From: Devosia sp. YR412
GTDB lineage: Bacteria > Pseudomonadota > Alphaproteobacteria > Rhizobiales > Devosiaceae
NCBI RefSeq assembly: GCF_900110945.1
Contig: NZ_FOFL01000005.1
Coordinates: 157,728-221,727, forward strand
DNA: 64,000 nt
Reading direction: 5' to 3'
This document shows, one piece after another, positions 17,813 to 26,831 of this stretch. The position numbers were made by a program, and so were the translations under genes. How positions within the stretch are numbered: position 1 is the stretch's first letter; each line of letters starts with the position of its first letter. The notes beneath the pieces were generated by a model that was given only the letters and a program-made list of their open reading frames with translations, ran no database searches and was not told the origin of the DNA.

Positions 17813-18822
17813 GCCCAACGCGGCTGGCGGCACTAGGCGTGAGCCTCTTCGCCCTGTTGCTGGCCAGCCTCGTGCTGGCCGTCACCTTCGGCCCCGCCGA
17901 TATTGCCCCCGTGGAAGTCTGGCAGACCATCGGCCATCACTTCGGCCTGGTCACGGAAAGCCCGGTCAGCCGGCTGCGCGACGCCATTATCTGGGACCTC
18001 CGCCTGCCCCGCGTGCTGGCCGCCGCGGCGGTCGGCGCTGGCCTCGCGCTCTGCGGCGCGGTCATGCAGGCGTTGACCCGCAATCCGCTCGCCGATCCCT
18101 ATCTGCTCGGCCTCTCCTCCGGCGCCTCGCTCGGCGCCGTGACGTTCCTATTGCTCGGCGCGTCGCTTCTGATGCCGCTCGGCGCCTTCCTCGGCGCCGG
18201 CGCCGCCATGGGTCTGACACTCCTCGTCACCCAGCTCCTCGGCGGCGCCACGCCAACCCGCGCCATCCTCGCCGGCATTTCCATCTCGGCGCTGGCCGCC
18301 GCCGCCACCTCATTCCTGATCTTCTGGTCAGCCACCGGCGATTCCTACCGCGAAATTCTGAGCTGGCTGATGGGTTCGCTCTCCGGCGTCGTCTGGTCCG
18401 AGGCCCTGCTTACCATCGCCGCCCTGACCCTCTGCGGCCTGCCCATCCTGCTCTCCGGCAAGGCCCTCGACGCCTTCGCCTTTGGCGATACCGCCGCCGC
18501 CACCCTCGGCGTCGACGTCGCCCGCCTGCGCTGGTTTCTGCTCGGCGGCACCGCCCTCCTCACCGGCATCCTCGTCTCCATCGGCGGCGCCATCGGCTTT
18601 GTCGGCCTCATCATCCCGCATGTCGTGCGGCTGCTAACCGGCTCGCGCCATCGCCTGCTGCTGCCCGTCGCCATGCTGCTCGGCGCCAGTTTCATGGTCT
18701 GGACCGACACCGCCGCCCGAACCCTCTTCGCCCCGCGAGAACTGCCAGTCGGCATCATCACCGCCTTGCTTGGTGCCCCGATCTTTCTCGCCGTCCTCCT
18801 GCGCTACCGACGCATCACATGA
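17809..18822 (+). CDS. ABC importer permease (BtuC/FecCD family), proposed F420-0 transporter
   Basis: A 337-residue permease that starts at GTG 17809, overlapping the binding-protein stop (GTGA). Several long hydrophobic helices fit the ten-span BtuC fold. Family motifs are LRLPRVLAAAAVGAGLALCG, NPLADPYLLGLSSGASLGA, and the coupling region GAIGFVGLIIPHVVRLLTG. The stop overlaps the ATPase start (ATGA). The sequence places it in the siderophore/B12 family; the link to F420-0 rests on the cofE context. Confidence 0.88.
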   Translation: MSPTRLAALGVSLFALLLASLVLAVTFGPADIAPVEVWQTIGHHFGLVTESPVSRLRDAIIWDLRLPRVLAAAAVGAGLALCGAVMQALTRNPLADPYLLGLSSGASLGAVTFLLLGASLLMPLGAFLGAGAAMGLTLLVTQLLGGATPTRAILAGISISALAAAATSFLIFWSATGDSYREILSWLMGSLSGVVWSEALLTIAALTLCGLPILLSGKALDAFAFGDTAAATLGVDVARLRWFLLGGTALLTGILVSIGGAIGFVGLIIPHVVRLLTGSRHRLLLPVAMLLGASFMVWTDTAARTLFAPRELPVGIITALLGAPIFLAVLLRYRRIT

Positions 18823-19601
18823 GCGGCCTTTCCGTCTCCAACCTCAGCGTCACCTTGGGCGAAAAAGCCATTCTGCGAGACGTGAGCCTCTCCGCGGCCC
18901 CCGGCCAACTCACTGGCCTGATCGGCCCCAATGGCGCCGGCAAATCCACCCTGATGCGCGCCCTGCTCGGCCTAACGCCGCTCACTTCTGGCGCGGTCAC
19001 CTTCGACGACACCGACCTCCTCGCCATGCCGCGGCGCACCCGCGCCCAGCTCGCCGCCTTCGTCGAACAGAGCGGCTCCACCGACGCCCGCCTCGCCGTT
19101 CACGAGGTCGTCATGCTCGGCCGCATCCCCTTCCAGTCCGTCTGGCAATCCATGCCCTCCTCCGCCGACACAGCCGAAGCCGACGCCGCCCTCGCCGCCG
19201 TCCACATGTCCGCTTTCGCCACTCGCCTGTTCCACACCCTCTCCGGAGGCGAACAGCAGCGCGCCCTCATCGCCCGCGCTTTGGCCCAGCAACCGCGCCT
19301 GCTCATCCTCGACGAACCGACCAGCCATCTCGACGTCCATGCCCAGCTCACCATACTCGACTTGCTGCGCCGCCGCGCCCAGGCCGGTGCCACGGTCGTC
19401 CTCGCCCTGCACGACCTCAACCTTGCAGCCGCCTTCTGCGACTCGCTGGTCGTGCTGCATGACGGCCATCGGACCGGCCAGGGCAGTCCCGAACAAGTGC
19501 TGACCCCCGCGCTGCTCCGCGCGGTCTATGGCGTCGACGCAACCCTGCTCAAACACCCCAAAACCGGCCGCCCCCTCATCGCCTACGACCTGCCCGGCTG
19601 A
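18819..19601 (+). CDS. ABC importer ATPase (BtuD/FecE family), proposed F420-0 transporter
   Basis: A 260-residue ATPase from ATG 18819; the open frame reaches far upstream but that part overlaps the permease. Walker A GPNGAGKS at 36-43, signature LSGGEQQR near 143-150, Walker B LLILDEP, and an H-loop histidine in LALHDLN. It completes a three-gene importer with the two upstream genes, all coupled by 4-nt overlaps. Confidence 0.9.
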   Translation: MSGLSVSNLSVTLGEKAILRDVSLSAAPGQLTGLIGPNGAGKSTLMRALLGLTPLTSGAVTFDDTDLLAMPRRTRAQLAAFVEQSGSTDARLAVHEVVMLGRIPFQSVWQSMPSSADTAEADAALAAVHMSAFATRLFHTLSGGEQQRALIARALAQQPRLLILDEPTSHLDVHAQLTILDLLRRRAQAGATVVLALHDLNLAAAFCDSLVVLHDGHRTGQGSPEQVLTPALLRAVYGVDATLLKHPKTGRPLIAYDLPG

Positions 19602-19655
19602 AACCGCCCTGCCCCGCGCAATTGCGATTGACAATTTTCCGGCGCCGACCCAAAT

Positions 19656-19681
19656 TTTGATCGACTGGTCAAATTTTGACC
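19656..19681. promoter_or_regulatory. Operator-like repeats upstream of the LLM oxidoreductase
   Basis: TTTGATCGACTGGTCAAA (19656-19673) matches the palindrome at 14972 in 15 of 18 positions. It overlaps a second inverted repeat, GGTCAAA-T-TTTGACC (19667-19681), giving three half-sites in a row. The cluster ends 22 nt before the ATG at 19704. Sharing of this sequence by two F420-type oxidoreductase genes suggests one regulator for both. Confidence 0.6.
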
Positions 19682-19703
19682 TGAGGGCATTTGGGAGGCA
19701 TTC

Positions 19704-20705
19704 ATGGAATTCGGCATCACCTTCAAGGGCTTTATCGAAGCGGAACGCGCGCGCTACCTGGTGCGCGCCGCCGAATATGCCGGCTTCTCATACTGCTGGT
19801 TCTATGACTCCCACATTCTCTGGCGCGATTGCTACGCCGCCATCGCCATGTGCATGGAACACACCGAACACATGCGCTTTGGCCCACTGGTAACCAATCC
19901 CGATGTGCGCGACTGGTCGGTCGCCGCTTCGATATTCGGTTCGCTGTCTAAACAGTCCGGCGGCCGCTTCGACCTCGCCGTCGGCCGTGGCGACAGCTCC
20001 ATGCGCGTCATGGGCAAAAAGCCCGCCACTCTCGCCCGCGTCGCCGAATTCATTGCCAAAACCAAGGCCATGGTGCGCGGCGAAGAAGTCACCTATGGCG
20101 AAATCCCCGCCGCCGTAAAATTCCCCTGGGCCGTCGGCCATGACATGCCGAGCTGGATTGCCGCCTATGGCCCCCTGGCCCTCAAGACCGCTGGTGAACA
20201 TGCCGACGGCGTCGTGCTACAGCTGGCCGATCCCGGTCTCTGCAAATGGTTCACCGACCAGTGCATCGATGCCGGCAAGGCCGCGGGCAAGGACATGTCC
20301 AACTTCCGCTCCCTGGCCGCCGCCCCCGCCTATTTCGGCGACAAGGCCCGCGCCATTGAGGCCACCAAGTGGTTCCCGGCCATGGTTGGTAATCACGTCG
20401 CTGATATCGTCGAAAAATACGGCGCCGACAGCGACAAGGTGCCCGCTTCGCTCACCAGCTATATCGAGAAACGCCGCGGCTACGACTATTCCAAGCACGG
20501 CCAGGCCGATAACCCGTTCCTCGACTTCATCACGCCCGACGTGGTGGAAAACTTCTGCGTCCTCGGCGAGCCCGACGAGCACATCGCCAAGATCCACACC
20601 CTCAAGGATGCCGGCGTCACCCAGTTCAACATCTATCTCGATAGCGGCGACGAAGAAGAAATCATCGCCGGCTACGGCCGCCACGTCATCCCGGCGTTCC
20701 GCTAG
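19704..20705 (+). CDS. LLM-class F420-dependent oxidoreductase
   Basis: A 333-residue luciferase-like monooxygenase-fold protein. Its opening (MEFGITFKGFIEAERARYLV) and the segments FYDSHILWRD, GPLVTNPDVRDWSV and FDLAVGRGDSSMRVMGKKP fit the F420-type LLM group named after Colwellia CPS_4043 (TIGR03842). GGGAGG precedes the ATG by about 6 nt. Reaction and substrate are unknown. Its own operator-like sites and its place after the F420 cluster support F420 use, although some LLM proteins bind FMN. It overlaps the next, convergent gene by 4 nt. Confidence 0.82.
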   Translation: MEFGITFKGFIEAERARYLVRAAEYAGFSYCWFYDSHILWRDCYAAIAMCMEHTEHMRFGPLVTNPDVRDWSVAASIFGSLSKQSGGRFDLAVGRGDSSMRVMGKKPATLARVAEFIAKTKAMVRGEEVTYGEIPAAVKFPWAVGHDMPSWIAAYGPLALKTAGEHADGVVLQLADPGLCKWFTDQCIDAGKAAGKDMSNFRSLAAAPAYFGDKARAIEATKWFPAMVGNHVADIVEKYGADSDKVPASLTSYIEKRRGYDYSKHGQADNPFLDFITPDVVENFCVLGEPDEHIAKIHTLKDAGVTQFNIYLDSGDEEEIIAGYGRHVIPAFR

Positions 20706-21538
20706 CGGTTGAGGATCGTCCCGCTCATCACATCGATCTGCATGCCATCAAACGCCGGGCTCACGTTCCCCGGCGTTTCCGCATCGGTGCGCGCATAGTC
20801 CAGATCGATATGCATATTGGTGAGCACCGCCTGCTTCGGCGCAAAGCGTTCAATCCACTCCAGCGTTTCCGGCAGGCTCAGATGGCTCGGATGCGGCGTC
20901 GGCCGCAGCGCGTCGATAATCCACAGGTCGAGCCCCGAAATCGCCGGGAATGACGCCTCGGGAAAGCCCGACAGGTCGCAGCTATAGGCCAGATTGCCGA
21001 CGCGATAACCCAGCGAATTGATATTGCCATGCGCCTGCTCGAACACCGTCACGGTGATCGAACCACCCGGCCCATCGACCTCCAGCACATCCCCCGGCAC
21101 GATCTGATGCGCATTGAGGATCGGCGGATAGTCGCTGCCCGGCGGCGAGACGAAGCAATAGCTAAACGCTTCGTTCAGCCGCGCGCCAGTGTCGGCATCG
21201 AAATACACATCAACACGCTTGCGATTATGCAACGCCAAAACCCGCAGGTCATCAATGCCATGCGTATGGTCGGCGTGGGCATGGGTATAGAACACCGCCT
21301 CCACCCGATCGACGCGGGCCGCCAGCATCTGCTCGCGCAGGTCGCAGCCGGTGTCGATGACGATGCGGGTCGGCTCTTCGCTACCCTCGCTAAACCCTTC
21401 CAGCAGCAGCGAACAGCGCAGCCGGCGGTTACGCGGGTCGTCGGGATCGCAATCGCCCCAGACATTGCCGATACGCGGCACCCCGCCGGATGACCCGCAG
21501 CCCAGAACGGTCGCGACGATCCTTTGGGCTGGCGGCAT
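20702..21538 (-). CDS. MBL-fold metallo-hydrolase (PhnP/RNase Z-like)
   Basis: A 278-residue metallo-beta-lactamase-fold protein with LGCGSSGGVPRIGN at the start and the metal motif HAHADH (YTHAHADHTHG). The sequence style is that of the PhnP-like phosphodiesterase group often encoded after tatD in alphaproteobacteria. It starts 3 nt after the tatD stop on the same strand, so it is the last gene of the tmk-holB-metG-tatD chain. The exact substrate is not known. Confidence 0.88.
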   Translation of the reverse strand: MPPAQRIVATVLGCGSSGGVPRIGNVWGDCDPDDPRNRRLRCSLLLEGFSEGSEEPTRIVIDTGCDLREQMLAARVDRVEAVFYTHAHADHTHGIDDLRVLALHNRKRVDVYFDADTGARLNEAFSYCFVSPPGSDYPPILNAHQIVPGDVLEVDGPGGSITVTVFEQAHGNINSLGYRVGNLAYSCDLSGFPEASFPAISGLDLWIIDALRPTPHPSHLSLPETLEWIERFAPKQAVLTNMHIDLDYARTDAETPGNVSPAFDGMQIDVMSGTILNR

Positions 21539-21541
21539 CGG

Positions 21542-22321
21542 TTACAAAAGTCCGGTTTTGCTGAACAGTCGGGCGAAGTTGGCGGTCGTTTCGGCGCCGA
21601 GCTGTTCGAGGCTGATGCCCCGCACTTCGGCGACCTTTTCGGCGGTGTGACGCACGAAACTGGGCTCGTTGCTCTCGCCGCGATGCGGGATCGGGGCGAG
21701 ATAAGGGGCATCCGTTTCAACGAGATAGCGGTCGGCCGGCACGAATTTGGCGACGGTGCGAATCTCTTCGGCATTGCGGAAGGTGATGATGCCGGAGAAG
21801 GAAATATAGCCGCCGAGGTCGAGTGCTGTGCGGGCAAGGTCTTCACCGGCGGTGAAGCAGTGCAACAGGAACGGGAATGCCCCCTGCCCTGACTGTTCCT
21901 TGAGGATCGCGGCCATGTCATCGTCGCATTTGCGGCTGTGGATAACCAGTGGAAGACCGGTGATCCGCGCGGCCGCGATGTGGCGAAGCAGCCCAGTCCT
22001 CTGCGCCTCTTTGGGTGCATTGTCGTAGAAGTAGTCCAAGCCCGCTTCACCGATGGCAACGCAGCGGGGGTGGGCACTTAGCCGGACAAGATCATCCGTT
22101 GTGATATGCAATTCCTGGTCGGCATGGTGCGGATGCGTGCCGACCGAGCACCAGACGTTGCTGTAACGTTCTGCCAGTGCGGCGTAGGTGGAGAACTTTT
22201 CCACAGCTGTGGAAATCGTCACCATTCCCGTCACGCCAGCCGCTGCTGCGCGCGCCATTACGCCGTCGATATCATTGGCAAGCGCCTCGAAATCGAGGTG
22301 GCAATGGCTGTCGATCAGCAT
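21542..22321 (-). CDS. tatD: TatD-family metal-dependent deoxyribonuclease
   Basis: A 259-residue TIM-barrel hydrolase. The start at ATG 22321 gives MLIDSHCHLDF, the family's HxH motif; the longer open frame would overlap metG. Other motifs are IGEAGLDYF, HSRKCDDD, HCFTAGED and VETDAPYLAP. TatD proteins are 3'-5' DNA exonucleases with roles in DNA repair and turnover. It starts just after the metG stop (TGAG-ATG). Confidence 0.92.
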   Translation of the reverse strand: MLIDSHCHLDFEALANDIDGVMARAAAAGVTGMVTISTAVEKFSTYAALAERYSNVWCSVGTHPHHADQELHITTDDLVRLSAHPRCVAIGEAGLDYFYDNAPKEAQRTGLLRHIAAARITGLPLVIHSRKCDDDMAAILKEQSGQGAFPFLLHCFTAGEDLARTALDLGGYISFSGIITFRNAEEIRTVAKFVPADRYLVETDAPYLAPIPHRGESNEPSFVRHTAEKVAEVRGISLEQLGAETTANFARLFSKTGLL

Positions 22322-22322
22322 C

Positions 22323-23873
22323 TCATTCGGCCTTGCGTACGATGCGAGCAAACACGCCCTGCGGCGCAGGCAAAGGGGTGTTTTGCAGCAATCTTGCAGC
22401 CACTTTGCTTGCAGAAAGCGTGCGGTCTGCTTCCGAAATGCCTAGTTGATCGAGCAGGCGCGCCGCTGATGCCGGGACGAAGGCCAGCATGGGGATGGCC
22501 AGACGCCGAACCGTGTCCGCCGTAACATAGAGTACCGTCGCCATCCTCTCCGGATCGGTCTTCTTCAGCGCCCAGGGCTCCTGCCCGGCGAAGTAGTTGT
22601 TGGCCGAGCTCAGCGCCGCGATGATCGCGCCACTGGCTTCATGCACCAGCTGCTCGTCCATCGCCTTTTGCGCTGCCTCGATCGCTGCGGTGACCTCGGC
22701 GATGATCGCCTCATCAGCCTCGGTCAGCGGACCGGGCGTCGGCACCTTGGCGTCGCAGTTCTTGTTGATCATCGACAGCGAGCGCTGCGCCAGATTGCCA
22801 AGGTTGTTGGCCAGGTCGGCATTGACCCGCAGCGTCAGCTTGTCGTCGCTATAGTCGCCGTCATTGCCGAAGGAGACTTCGCGCAACAGGAAGTAGCGCA
22901 GCGCGTCGGCGCCGAACTGCTCCACCAGCGCGAACGGGTCGATCACATTGCCGACCGACTTGCTCATTTTCTGGCCGTCGACGGTGAGGAAGCCATGCGC
23001 AAAGACGCGGTGCTGCACCTCGATGCCGGCGCTCATCAGGAAGGCGGGCCAATAGACCGTGTGGAAGCGGATGATGTCCTTGCCGATGACATGCAGGTCC
23101 GCCGGCCAGAACTTCTTGAACAGCTCACTAGCTTCATCGGGGAAGCCGACGCCGGTGATGTAATTGGTCAGAGCATCGACCCAGACATACATCACATGGC
23201 CTTCGGCGCCGGGCACCGGAATGCCCCAGTCGAAGGTGGTGCGGGAAATGGAGAGATCCTGCAGCCCGCCCTTCACGAAAGAAATGATCTCGTTGCGGCG
23301 TTCTTTCGGCGCGATGAAATCGGGATTGCTCTCATAGAGGTCGAGCAGCTTCTGCTGATAGGCCGAAAGGCGGAAGAAATAGGTCGGTTCCTCGACCCAG
23401 TTCACCTCGGCGCCGGTCGGGGCAAATTTCTTGCCGTCCTTCTCGGTCAGCTCGTCTTCGTCGAAATAGGCCTCGTCGCGCACCGAATACCAGCCCTTGT
23501 AAGTGGACTGGAAAATGTCGCCATTATTGTTGGCGGCCATCTTGTTCCAGATCGCCTGGCTGGCCTCGTGATGGCGCTGCTCGGTGGTGCGGATGAAATC
23601 GTCATTGGAGACGTTCAGCGCTTCGGCAAGCCGGCGGAAATCGGCCGAATGGCGGTCGGCCAGCTCGCGTGGCGTGACGCCCTGCGCCGCCGCCGTCTGC
23701 ACCATCTTGATGCCATGCTCGTCGGTGCCGGTGAGGAAATACACCTCGCGGCCCTCCAGCCGCTTCCAGCGGGCGATGGCGTCGGTCGCGATCATCTCAT
23801 AGGCATGCCCGATATGGGGCGCGCCATTGGGGTAGGAGATCGCGGTCGTGACGTAGAACGGCTTGGAGGTCAT
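22323..23873 (-). CDS. metG: Methionyl-tRNA synthetase
   Basis: A 516-residue class I synthetase. The start ATG 23873 is chosen because it gives [17 protein letters not shown] and overlaps the holB stop (ATGA). The HIGH motif is PHIGH near residue 20, and KMSKS is in [10 protein letters not shown]. The length fits the short alphaproteobacterial form without the C-terminal tRNA-binding domain. It charges tRNA-Met. Confidence 0.96.
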   Translation of the reverse strand: MTSKPFYVTTAISYPNGAPHIGHAYEMIATDAIARWKRLEGREVYFLTGTDEHGIKMVQTAAAQGVTPRELADRHSADFRRLAEALNVSNDDFIRTTEQRHHEASQAIWNKMAANNNGDIFQSTYKGWYSVRDEAYFDEDELTEKDGKKFAPTGAEVNWVEEPTYFFRLSAYQQKLLDLYESNPDFIAPKERRNEIISFVKGGLQDLSISRTTFDWGIPVPGAEGHVMYVWVDALTNYITGVGFPDEASELFKKFWPADLHVIGKDIIRFHTVYWPAFLMSAGIEVQHRVFAHGFLTVDGQKMSKSVGNVIDPFALVEQFGADALRYFLLREVSFGNDGDYSDDKLTLRVNADLANNLGNLAQRSLSMINKNCDAKVPTPGPLTEADEAIIAEVTAAIEAAQKAMDEQLVHEASGAIIAALSSANNYFAGQEPWALKKTDPERMATVLYVTADTVRRLAIPMLAFVPASAARLLDQLGISEADRTLSASKVAARLLQNTPLPAPQGVFARIVRKAE

Positions 23874-24892
23874 AGGGGCTCGGCTGAAACTGTCGTGGCT
23901 ACATGCTTCCTGATCGCATCGAAAATGGCGATCAGCGTCTGCTTCATGTCGAGACTGATGCTGTCGGCCTCGGCGAAAAGGGCGTGTGCCTTGTCCCATA
24001 GCTCGTTGGCAGAGGCAAGACGCCTGCGAGCGCCCGGCTGCATGGCAGCATTCCGGGCCTCCTCGGCCAACCAGTCATCCAGCATTTCCCGCGCAAAAGT
24101 CAGCTCTGTGCTCTGCCGCTCCGACCCCAGCGTTTCTGCCAAGGCAATAGCCACACCCGCCGGCTGTCCCGCTGGATTGCTCAGCCAGGCCTGCAGCGCG
24201 CCAAGCGCCGAATCCGCCTCCAGCGCCAAAGTCTCGAAAGCCCGTCGCGGGCGACCACCGGCCAGCGCAATGGCGCGATCCACCTCGTTGCGCCCCAGCG
24301 CCGGATCATGGTCCAGCAGCACGCCGCGCACATCCTCATCGCCCACCGGCCGTAGCGCCAGATTGTGGCAGCGCGACTTGATGGTCGGCAGCAATTGCCC
24401 CGGCCGATGCGAGATCAGCAAAAAGATCGTCTCCGGCGGCGGCTCTTCCAGCGTCTTGAGCAGCGCATTGGCGGCCGATGGATTGCAGTAATCGATGGCA
24501 TCGATGATCGCCACGCGATAGCCCGAGCGGCCCCGCGTATGGTGCAGGCTGTCGCGCAGCTCACGCACATCCTCCACCCGGATCACCGTATAAAAGCTCT
24601 TGGCGTCCTTGGGCCGGCGCCGGAGGAGAAAGAGGTTCGGATGCGACAAAGCCGCAATCTGCTCCTCGACGCGATGCCCCTCTTCGTCGCCGGTCTGGGT
24701 CAGGATGGCCGCGGCCAGCTCAAAGGCAAACGTTGCCTTGCCGATGCCCTGCGGTCCATGCAGCAGGATGGCGCCCGGCAGCCGGCGCTCGGCGAGTTGC
24801 TGGAGAATAGGCGCCCGCACCCGCTCATGCCCGCGCGCCAATTGGCGCCGCTCGGGCGGCAGCACGTCTTCAAGGGCATCGGGATCGATCAC
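23870..24892 (-). CDS. holB: DNA polymerase III delta-prime subunit
   Basis: A 340-residue AAA+ clamp-loader subunit. The preferred start is GTG 24892, which overlaps the tmk stop (GTGA) and gives [18 protein letters not shown]. An upstream extension in the open frame overlaps tmk. The nucleotide-binding loop is [12 protein letters not shown], with the sensor segment [19 protein letters not shown] and sensor 1 [16 protein letters not shown]. It works with gamma/tau and delta to load the sliding clamp. Confidence 0.93.
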   Translation of the reverse strand: MIDPDALEDVLPPERRQLARGHERVRAPILQQLAERRLPGAILLHGPQGIGKATFAFELAAAILTQTGDEEGHRVEEQIAALSHPNLFLLRRRPKDAKSFYTVIRVEDVRELRDSLHHTRGRSGYRVAIIDAIDYCNPSAANALLKTLEEPPPETIFLLISHRPGQLLPTIKSRCHNLALRPVGDEDVRGVLLDHDPALGRNEVDRAIALAGGRPRRAFETLALEADSALGALQAWLSNPAGQPAGVAIALAETLGSERQSTELTFAREMLDDWLAEEARNAAMQPGARRRLASANELWDKAHALFAEADSISLDMKQTLIAIFDAIRKHVATTVSAEPL

Positions 24893-25575
24893 GCCGCTGT
24901 GCCAGCCAGCAGTTCGGGAAACCGCCCGCTGACCGCCTCCCAGATCGCCGCCTCCAGCGCCTCTTCGGCTTGCGCCGCCGAAATCACCACGCAGCGCTCC
25001 GGATTGGCTTTGGCAATCGCCAGGAAGCCGTCGCGCAGCTTGTGGTGCCACTCGATCTCCTCCTTCTCGAAGCGATCGCCCGTCACCTGCAGTCCGTCTT
25101 CGACGGCCCGCTCCGCTACCCGCTTGAAGGCCGCATCGGGATCCATGTCGAGCACGATGGTCAGGTCCGGCACATGGCCGTCCAGCGCCAGGCTTTCGAG
25201 GCCCGCGATCAGCTTCTCATTCACGCCGCCGGTCAGCCCCTGATAGGCCCGCGTCGAATCGTGAAACCGGTCTGACAGCACCCAGGTGCCATTGCGCAGG
25301 TTGGGCGCGATCAACTGGTTGACGTGGTCGAGCCGCGCCGCCGCAAACAGCACCGCTTCGGCGCCCGGCCCCCAGCTTTCCGACCGCCCCTGCAGGATGA
25401 AGGAGCGGATCGCCTCGGCCTTGGGCGTGCCACCCGGCTCGCGCGTGCGGATCGCCTCGATGGAATGCCGCTGCAGGTTATGCAGCAGGCGCTTCACCTG
25501 GGTGGATTTGCCCACGCCTTCGCCACCCTCAAAGGTGATGAAACGGGCGCGGCTGGTTTTGGGCACATCGAGCAT
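24889..25575 (-). CDS. tmk: Thymidylate kinase
   Basis: A 228-residue dTMP kinase. The P-loop is FEGGEGVGKST (about 14-24), the REPGGTP substrate loop follows, then the DR motif (LSDRFHDSTRAYQG). It makes dTDP from dTMP for DNA synthesis. First gene of the tmk-holB-metG-tatD chain, with a GTGA overlap to holB. The usual upstream dacA-type gene is 80 nt away on the same strand. Confidence 0.95.
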   Translation of the reverse strand: MLDVPKTSRARFITFEGGEGVGKSTQVKRLLHNLQRHSIEAIRTREPGGTPKAEAIRSFILQGRSESWGPGAEAVLFAAARLDHVNQLIAPNLRNGTWVLSDRFHDSTRAYQGLTGGVNEKLIAGLESLALDGHVPDLTIVLDMDPDAAFKRVAERAVEDGLQVTGDRFEKEEIEWHHKLRDGFLAIAKANPERCVVISAAQAEEALEAAIWEAVSGRFPELLAGTAA

Positions 25576-25655
25576 GGCTTCGTCTTATACGAGTCAGATT
25601 GGCAGGAACAGACGGCTGCGACGCGTGACCCGATGCGTTTTAGCGCAACCCGCGA

Positions 25656-26804
25656 TCAGGGTATCCAGCCCAGGGCCAGCTGCTTCAGTGCATCGGTGGC
25701 TTTGCGGGTGATGCCGCCATCTTCAATGGTTTCCGCGGCAAACAGCGGCGCAACCTGCACCAATTGGTCATCGCAGAACACGCGCAATTCGGCGACCTGG
25801 TCGCCCTGCAGCACCGGCGGCATCAGCGGCCCGGTATAGCTGACCGAAGCGCTGAGGCATTTGCGCGAGCCTTTCGGCAGGTACAGCGCCACCTCGCCGT
25901 CTCCGACGAGGCCCACGCTGCCGCTGGTTCCGCCATAGACATTGGCATAGGCCACCACATCGCCCGCCGCATAGGCCGAGACCCGCTCGAAAGCCCGCGC
26001 GCCCCAGGTAATGAGCTTGCGTCCCTCTTCGGTGCGCTGCGCCATGGACGTCAGCCCATGCACCACGGCAATCAACCTTCGCCCGCCATCATCGGTCGAA
26101 ATCACCGATCCGTAACCGGCCGATTCCGTATGCCCGGTCTTGAGTCCGTCGACGCCAATACCCAGCTCGACCAGCGAATTGCGGTTGGGCTGCTTGATGC
26201 CGTTCCACTCCATCTCCGGCTCGGAGAAATAGTGGTAATAATCGGGGAATTCGCGGATCAGGTAGCGCGCCAGATCGGCCAGATCGCGCGCCGTCACATG
26301 CATTTCCGGGTCCGGCAGGCCGGTCGGATTGGTGAAATGGGAATCCGTCAGCCCAATCTCTTCGGCCAACTCGTTCATCATCGCGGCAAAACTGCCTTCC
26401 GAGCCGGCAATGCCTTCGGCCAGGATAATCGCCGCATCATTGCCCGACTGGATGATCACCGAGCGGATCAGGTTCTCGACGCTGATCTGCGAGTTGAGAT
26501 CGGCAAACATTGTCGAGCCGCCCGAGGTGGCGCCACCAGTGCGCCAGGCATGTTCGGAAACGAAGAATTCGTCGCTCATCTTGACCCGGCCATCGCGCAA
26601 TTCGTGGAACACCACGGCGATGGTCATGAGCTTGGCCATGCTGGCCGGCTCCATTGGCAGGTCGGCATCCTTCTGGAAGATCACCGTGCCGCTCTGTTCA
26701 TCCATCAGGATGGCGAACTTGGCCTGGGTGTCGAATTGCGCCTGCGCCATGGCCGGCGCGGTCAGCGCCAGCGTGATCGCCAGAATGTGCCAGAACCGCG
26801 CCAC
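25656..26804 (-). CDS. D-alanyl-D-alanine carboxypeptidase (PBP5/6 type, S11 family)
   Basis: A 382-residue periplasmic enzyme with a signal peptide (FWHILAITLALTAPAMAQA). The serine peptidase triad motifs are S55-M-A-K58, S120-G-N122 and K222-T-G. The C-terminal PBP5-associated domain follows. It trims the terminal D-Ala of peptidoglycan pentapeptides. It lies 27 nt after rlpA on the same strand, and the two envelope genes may be co-expressed. Confidence 0.93.
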   Translation of the reverse strand: MARFWHILAITLALTAPAMAQAQFDTQAKFAILMDEQSGTVIFQKDADLPMEPASMAKLMTIAVVFHELRDGRVKMSDEFFVSEHAWRTGGATSGGSTMFADLNSQISVENLIRSVIIQSGNDAAIILAEGIAGSEGSFAAMMNELAEEIGLTDSHFTNPTGLPDPEMHVTARDLADLARYLIREFPDYYHYFSEPEMEWNGIKQPNRNSLVELGIGVDGLKTGHTESAGYGSVISTDDGGRRLIAVVHGLTSMAQRTEEGRKLITWGARAFERVSAYAAGDVVAYANVYGGTSGSVGLVGDGEVALYLPKGSRKCLSASVSYTGPLMPPVLQGDQVAELRVFCDDQLVQVAPLFAAETIEDGGITRKATDALKQLALGWIP

Positions 26805-26831
26805 GTCGCCCTCCCGATGCCGACTGCCAGA

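Noticed and set aside
17745..18818. N-terminal extension of the importer ATPase frame
   Set aside because: It overlaps the permease in another frame and is Arg/Pro-rich nonsense; the ATPase starts at ATG 18819.
16865..19601. Plain cobalamin (BtuFCD) importer
   Set aside because: The fold family fits, but no B12 genes or riboswitch are nearby and the genes are coupled to cofE; B12 is kept as the alternative ligand, not the call.
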